Positions 60,103 through 64,000 of a stretch of DNA of 64,000 nucleotides are shown in pieces; position 1 is the stretch's first letter; each line of letters opens with the position of its first letter. Position numbers and translations under genes: made by a program. The stretch is from Polaromonas eurypsychrophila (GTDB lineage Bacteria; Pseudomonadota; Gammaproteobacteria; Burkholderiales; Burkholderiaceae_C), in NCBI RefSeq assembly GCF_014641715.1, contig NZ_BMIG01000004.1, positions 124,001-188,000 on the forward strand, given 5' to 3'. The notes beneath the pieces were generated by a model. It had not been told where the DNA came from. It saw nothing but the letters and a program-made list of their open reading frames with translations, and searched no databases.

Positions 60103-61253
60103 AGCCGCCGCCCTTTGATCTGGAGGCCCTGGCTGATATCAGTGAATCCGTCAAACGGTTTGCGCAGCGTGAGATTGCACCGCATGTCACGCAGTGGGAC
60201 GATGCCGGCGAATTTCCGCGAGCCTTGTACCGCCAGGCGGCTGACCTGGGCCTGCTGGCTCTGGGCTACCCCGAGGCGCTGGGGGGTACGCCTGCATCGT
60301 GGCGGATGCGCAATGCGATGACGCTGGCGCTGTGCCGTTATGGCGGCAGCGGTGGTGTGCTAGCCAGCCTGTTCTCGCACAATATCGGCCTGCCGCCGGT
60401 GCTGGCTCACGGATCGACGGCCTTGCAGCAGGCGGTGATTCCGGCGGTGCTGCGCGGCGAAAAAATTGCAGCGCTGGCGATTACCGAGCCCGGTGGCGGC
60501 TCCGACGTGGCGGCGCTGCGCACGACGGCGCGGCGTGATGGCGACGACTATGTGATCGACGGCGAAAAGGTCTTCATCACCTCGGGCATGCGGGCCGACT
60601 TCATCACGGTGGCCGTGCGCACCGGTGAGGGCAAAGGTGCCGGTGGCATTTCCATGATGCTGGTTCCCGGCGACAGCCCCGGCCTGTCCCGCACAGCGCT
60701 GCAGAAAATGGGCTGGTGGTGCTCCGACACCGCGCATCTGCGCTTTGACGGTGTACGTGTGCCTTCCGGCCATTTGCTGGGGGAGGAGGGCGGTGGCTTC
60801 AAAATCATCATGAGCAACTTCAACGGCGAACGGATGGCGATGTCCGCCGCCGCGCTGGGTTTTGCGCAGGCCTGTTACGACGAGGCGCTGGACTGGGCGC
60901 GCCAGCGCAAGGCCTTCGGCGGCACGCTGGTGGACAAGCAGGTGATCCGCCACAAGCTGGTGGACATGCAGATGCGCCTTGCCTCCACCCAGGCCTGGGT
61001 CGAAGCGGTGGTTGATCGTGCTGATGCCGGCGACCAGGGTCCCGACTGGGTGGCCCACGTCTGCATGCTGAAGAACCACGCGACGCAGACCATGCAGTTC
61101 TGCGCTGACCAGGCGGTGCAAATCCTCGGCGGCATGGGTTTCATGCGCGGCACCAGGAGTGAACGCATTTATCGCGAGGTCAAGGTCATGATGATTGGCG
61201 GTGGCGCCGAAGAGATCATGAAAGACCTCGCTGCACGACAATTGGGCCTATGA
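60099..61253 (+). CDS. Acyl-CoA dehydrogenase (second of the operon)
   Basis: 384 residues. ITEPGGGSDVAALRTTA, VFITSGMRADF, and GGMGFMRGTRSERIYREVK, then IGGGAEEIMKDL, again without YEGT. Belongs to the same subgroup as the dehydrogenase at 56067 but is clearly a distinct paralog. Overlaps both neighbours by 4 bp. It may act on the next, shorter acyl-CoA of the pathway. Confidence 0.88.
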   Translation: MKPPPFDLEALADISESVKRFAQREIAPHVTQWDDAGEFPRALYRQAADLGLLALGYPEALGGTPASWRMRNAMTLALCRYGGSGGVLASLFSHNIGLPPVLAHGSTALQQAVIPAVLRGEKIAALAITEPGGGSDVAALRTTARRDGDDYVIDGEKVFITSGMRADFITVAVRTGEGKGAGGISMMLVPGDSPGLSRTALQKMGWWCSDTAHLRFDGVRVPSGHLLGEEGGGFKIIMSNFNGERMAMSAAALGFAQACYDEALDWARQRKAFGGTLVDKQVIRHKLVDMQMRLASTQAWVEAVVDRADAGDQGPDWVAHVCMLKNHATQTMQFCADQAVQILGGMGFMRGTRSERIYREVKVMMIGGGAEEIMKDLAARQLGL

Positions 61254-61741
61254 GCAAAATCACCATTCCGGCCGCCGCCACCGTCGAGTTTGAACCCGAA
61301 TTTATTGCCGGTCTAAAAACGCTGTTTGAAGAAAAAATCGTGTTCAACCGCGTGCTGGGCCTGAAAATCACCCTGCTGACGCCGGAGCGCGTTACTGCGC
61401 GCATCACGATGACAGATCAATTGGTCGGCCACTATGCGCACAACCGCATCCACGGCGGCGTGATCAGTGCCGGACTGGACGCCATGGGTGGGCTGGCGGT
61501 GATGGCCGCCATCGGCGCGCGCCACATGGACGAGTCGCCGATGCAGCGCCTGCAGCGTTTCAGCAAGCTCGGCACCATTGATTTGCGGGTGGACTACCTG
61601 CGCCCCGGAATCAGCGACCATTTTGAACTGCACGCTGACGTGCTGCGCCTGGGCTCCCGCGTGGCCAGTACGCGCATGGAGTTTTACGGTGCAGACGGCA
61701 AGCTGCTGTCAACGGGGGCGGGCGCTTACATCGTGTCATGA
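61250..61741 (+). CDS. PaaI/YiiD-like hotdog thioesterase
   Basis: 163 residues. Hotdog pattern with YAHNRIHGGVISAGLDAMGGLAVM (central helix) and TIDLRVDYLRPG. Last gene of the operon, overlapping the dehydrogenase by 4 bp and followed at once by a terminator. Expected to release CoA from dead-end acyl-CoAs. Confidence 0.82.
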   Translation: MSKITIPAAATVEFEPEFIAGLKTLFEEKIVFNRVLGLKITLLTPERVTARITMTDQLVGHYAHNRIHGGVISAGLDAMGGLAVMAAIGARHMDESPMQRLQRFSKLGTIDLRVDYLRPGISDHFELHADVLRLGSRVASTRMEFYGADGKLLSTGAGAYIVS

Positions 61742-61742
61742 A

Positions 61743-61772
61743 AAAAGCCACCCGAGGGTGGCTTTGTTTTTG
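61743..61772. terminator. Bidirectional intrinsic terminator
   Basis: Stem AAGCCACCC (61745-61753)/GGGTGGCTT (61756-61764) with TGTTTTT after it on the + strand and an A-run before it that gives a U-run on the - strand. It serves the thioesterase (+) and the convergent binding-protein gene (-). Confidence 0.88.
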
Positions 61773-61789
61773 GCAAGCTGCGTGGCGGC

Positions 61790-62947
61790 TTACTTGATGT
61801 ACTCGGACACCGGCTTCCATTTGCCCTCGGTGATTTGCGACAGCCGCGATGCATCGCTGCCAAGACGCTTGGTGGAGGTGTAGGTGGCTTGCGCGCTGCC
61901 AAACATGTCTGGCGGGACAACCATGGTGTCCATCACCTTGATGAAGCTGTCGGTCGACAGGTTGGCTCCCGCCTTCTGGGCCGCTTTGGCAAAGATGTCG
62001 ATGATGTTGTAGCCGTAGACCGAGAACACGGTGGGGTCTTCGTTGAATTTGGTTTTGTACTTGTTGGCCCAGAACCGGATCGGCTGTGACGCCTCATCCA
62101 GGTAGGGGTTTTGCACCGTCATGGTGGCATACAAGCCGTTCATCGCCGGGCCACCCAGCTTGTGAATCAGGTCGGTGTAGGCCGCACTGGAGCCCAGAAA
62201 AATCGGATTGAAGCCGGTCTTGCGTGACTCGCCGATGGCGCCAATGGTTTCGCGGATGATGGTGCCGAGCACCACCATGTCGCAGCCCGAGGACTTCATC
62301 TTGGCAACTTGGGATGAAAAATCAGTCGCACCGCGCTTGTAGGATGTCTTTTCGGCGAACTCCATGCCTATGCTTTTCAGGCCGGCCTCCCCGCCGCGCA
62401 TGACTTCCAGGCCGAACTCGTCGTCCTGGTACATGGTGCAGACTTTCTTGATGCCTTTTTCCTTGACCAGTTTAGGTGCTGCATTGCGCATTTGGTCGAA
62501 GTAGGTGGCGGCGAAGGAGTACTTGAGCTTGTGGAAGGGCTCGTACATCTCGCGCGCTGCGGTGATCGGGAAAAAGTTGATCACATTCTTATCGAACTGG
62601 ACCGGCATGGCGGCCAGATTCTGCGCCGTGCCGATGTGGCCGACCATCATGAAAATCTTGTCCTGGTTGACCAGCTTCTGGGCTGCCAGCACGGCCTTCT
62701 TGGGGTCGTAGGCCGAGTCTTCCACGATGATCTTGAGTTTGCGGCCGTTGATGCCGCCTTGCTCATTGATCTCGTCGACCCGCAACAACATGCCCAGCCG
62801 CGCCTGCTTGCCGAAACCCGCAATCGGGCCGGACAGGTCCTGGATCGAACCGAGGGTGATTTCGGTTTTGCTCACGCCCTGCTGGGCCATGCCCTGACCG
62901 GCGGCCAGTGCCAGCACAGCCAGTGTCAGTGTGGTTTTAAATGTCAT
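61790..62947 (-). CDS. ABC transporter substrate-binding protein (LivK-like, type I fold)
   Basis: 385 residues from ATG 62947, with AGGAGA upstream. A signal peptide ends at GMAQQ. LivJ/K-type periplasmic fold: ITLGSIQDLSGPIAGFGKQARLG, AQKLVNQDKIFMMVGHIGTAQNLAAMP, and KKVCTMYQDDEFG. Normally binds branched-chain amino acids or other carboxylates; no permease or ATPase gene is in view. The convergent position to the acyl-CoA operon may mean aromatic or fatty-acid-related uptake, but this is open. Confidence 0.9.
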   Translation of the reverse strand: MTFKTTLTLAVLALAAGQGMAQQGVSKTEITLGSIQDLSGPIAGFGKQARLGMLLRVDEINEQGGINGRKLKIIVEDSAYDPKKAVLAAQKLVNQDKIFMMVGHIGTAQNLAAMPVQFDKNVINFFPITAAREMYEPFHKLKYSFAATYFDQMRNAAPKLVKEKGIKKVCTMYQDDEFGLEVMRGGEAGLKSIGMEFAEKTSYKRGATDFSSQVAKMKSSGCDMVVLGTIIRETIGAIGESRKTGFNPIFLGSSAAYTDLIHKLGGPAMNGLYATMTVQNPYLDEASQPIRFWANKYKTKFNEDPTVFSVYGYNIIDIFAKAAQKAGANLSTDSFIKVMDTMVVPPDMFGSAQATYTSTKRLGSDASRLSQITEGKWKPVSEYIK

Positions 62948-63400
62948 GAAAGTCTCCTGTAATAAAGGGGGCATCGCCTGCATGCAACAGGCGCGAAACA
63001 CTATGCATTCTTGACGCCGGCCTCTGAAAGTCAAGCTGGCGTAACTACGCAAGGGAAACTACTTAAGGACCCTCTGCATAACTCGCGCCGCGCGCGGCGA
63101 GGCTTTTGCGGGATGAGCCGTGAGGCGCAAAACCCAAGGCAAGGCTTTCTGCCTTGCCTGGTTTTGTAACGAAGCGCTGGCAACCGCGGTCGCGGTTGCA
63201 GCCCTTTGAGCCCTTATGGGCAGGCACGGCCCTAGCCGTGCGTGCCCGCAAAACCACGCCCCTTCGGGTTCGGACCAAAACGGGCGCTTTCCTCACCAAA
63301 CCCCTTGCGTGTGCCTTCGGGCACACGACGCGGCGTGTTGGCAAGCAAATCATCCCGTTGTGGATCCGAACGCGCATGGCGGGAGTTGTGCAGAGAGTCC
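62948..63400. other. 453-bp non-coding gap with a series of strong hairpins
   Basis: No credible gene. From about 63130 to 63330 successive perfect stems: AGGCAAGG/CCTTGCCT near 63140-63162, GCAACCGCG/CGCGGTTGC near 63179-63198, CACGGC/GCCGTG near 63227-63242, and GTGTGCC/GGCACAC near 63310-63327. Lies downstream of the acyl-CoA synthetase gene and upstream of the binding-protein gene, both on the - strand. Confidence 0.6.
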
Positions 63401-64000
63401 TTAACGGTACATCGCCTCGATCTGCCCGGCGTATTTTTTCTCGACCAGCTTGCGCTTGAGTTTCATGGTCGGTGTCAGTTCTTCGTCTTCAGCGCTCAGT
63501 TGCGTTTCAAGCAGGAAAAATTTCTTGATCTGCTCGACCCGCGCAAACTTCTTGTTGACTCGGTCCAGCTCGGCCTGAATCAGCTCCTGCACCTCCGCCG
63601 AACGGGTCAGGCTCTGGTAGTTGCTGAATGGCACATCGTTGTCCTGCGCATATTTTTCGACGTTTTCCTGGTCGATCATGATGATGGCGGTGAGGTAAGG
63701 CCGCTTGTCGCCGATGACCACAGCGTCGGTGACATAGGGCGAAAACTTGAGTTCGTTTTCAAGCTCGCTGGGGGTCACGTTTTTGCCGCCGGCCGTGATG
63801 ATGATGTCCTTCATGCGGTCAGTGATGCGGTAAAAACCTTCTTCGTCCACCAGGCCCACATCGCCGGTGTGCAACCAGCCGTCTGCGTCTATGGTTTCAG
63901 CGGTTTTCTCCGGCAGGTTCAGATAGCCCATGAAGACATTGGTGCCGCGCACCAGAATTTCCCCCGTCGCCGGATCGAGTTTGACCTCGTTGTAACCAGC
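63401..64000 (-). CDS. AMP-forming long-chain acyl-CoA synthetase, C-terminal part (5' end outside window)
   Basis: Open from the right edge; the last 199 codons are present. ANL-superfamily C-terminal domain: GEILVRGTNVFMGY, HTGDVGLVDEEGFYRITDRMKDIIITAGGKNVTP (hinge and A8/A10 motifs), and KKFFLLETQLS..EELTPTMKLKR. The long C-terminal tail is typical of FadD15/long-chain types. Activates a fatty or branched acid with CoA, possibly the entry step for the nearby acyl-CoA operon. Confidence 0.9.
   Translation of the reverse strand, partial: AGYNEVKLDPATGEILVRGTNVFMGYLNLPEKTAETIDADGWLHTGDVGLVDEEGFYRITDRMKDIIITAGGKNVTPSELENELKFSPYVTDAVVIGDKRPYLTAIIMIDQENVEKYAQDNDVPFSNYQSLTRSAEVQELIQAELDRVNKKFARVEQIKKFFLLETQLSAEDEELTPTMKLKRKLVEKKYAGQIEAMYR

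Overview
The window is a chromosome segment from a GC-rich betaproteobacterium. It is most likely a member of the Comamonadaceae (Polaromonas/Rhodoferax/Variovorax-like), judged from gene content, the argB-slmA neighbourhood, TRAP sugar-acid transport and the kinds of short dispersed repeats present. This placement is inference; no rRNA or other marker gene is present. I found no tRNA, rRNA, CRISPR array, transposase or phage gene.

1-23111: an O-antigen (surface polysaccharide) cluster, entirely on the + strand and cut by the left edge. Its order (wbpE, WbpC-like acyltransferase, wzx, hisH2, hisF2, polymerase-like genes, wbpG, wbpH-like, wbpI, wbpJ-like transferase ... wbpM) resembles the Pseudomonas aeruginosa O5 wbp locus. 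That predicts a 2,3-diamino-mannuronic acid sugar with an acetamidino group. Extra genes not in that model are a glutaminase-amidotransferase fusion, a methyltransferase, a PglC/WbaP-type initiating transferase, an aldo/keto reductase and a two-subunit thiamine-diphosphate enzyme without E2/E3 partners.

23175-27203: argB, a TctD/TctE-like two-component pair and slmA.

27278-38342: a sugar-acid uptake and catabolism region. A GntR/FadR-type regulator, a DctP-DctQ-DctM TRAP transporter, a UxaA-type dehydratase, an Ldh-family oxidoreductase and a UxuB-like dehydrogenase lie on the - strand. Two SDR dehydrogenases and a fumarylacetoacetate-hydrolase-family enzyme lie on the + strand. A triple-PAS hybrid histidine kinase follows.

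40868-52523: a TetR-controlled fatty-acid beta-oxidation region: acyl-CoA dehydrogenase, FadB-like bifunctional enzyme, thiolase, hotdog thioesterases, hydrolase, SDR, DsbA-type isomerase and enoyl-CoA hydratase.

52710-61741: a tightly coupled operon starting with its own TetR regulator. Its order (SDR, carboxyltransferase, acyl-CoA dehydrogenase, enoyl-CoA hydratase, biotin carboxylase/BCCP, second acyl-CoA dehydrogenase, thioesterase) parallels the atu (acyclic terpene/citronellyl-CoA/geranyl-CoA carboxylase) operon. It ends at a bidirectional terminator facing a LivK-type binding protein and a partial acyl-CoA synthetase.

The most unusual signal is at repeat scale. At least four short dispersed repeat families occur, and several copies lie inside genes. 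One copy puts about 38 extra residues between the two metal-binding glutamates of the biotin carboxylase. Copies of a roughly 50-bp repeat encode parts of a carboxyltransferase, an enoyl-CoA hydratase, a dehydrogenase N-terminus and signal peptides, and one copy supplies the Shine-Dalgarno of the UxuB-like gene.
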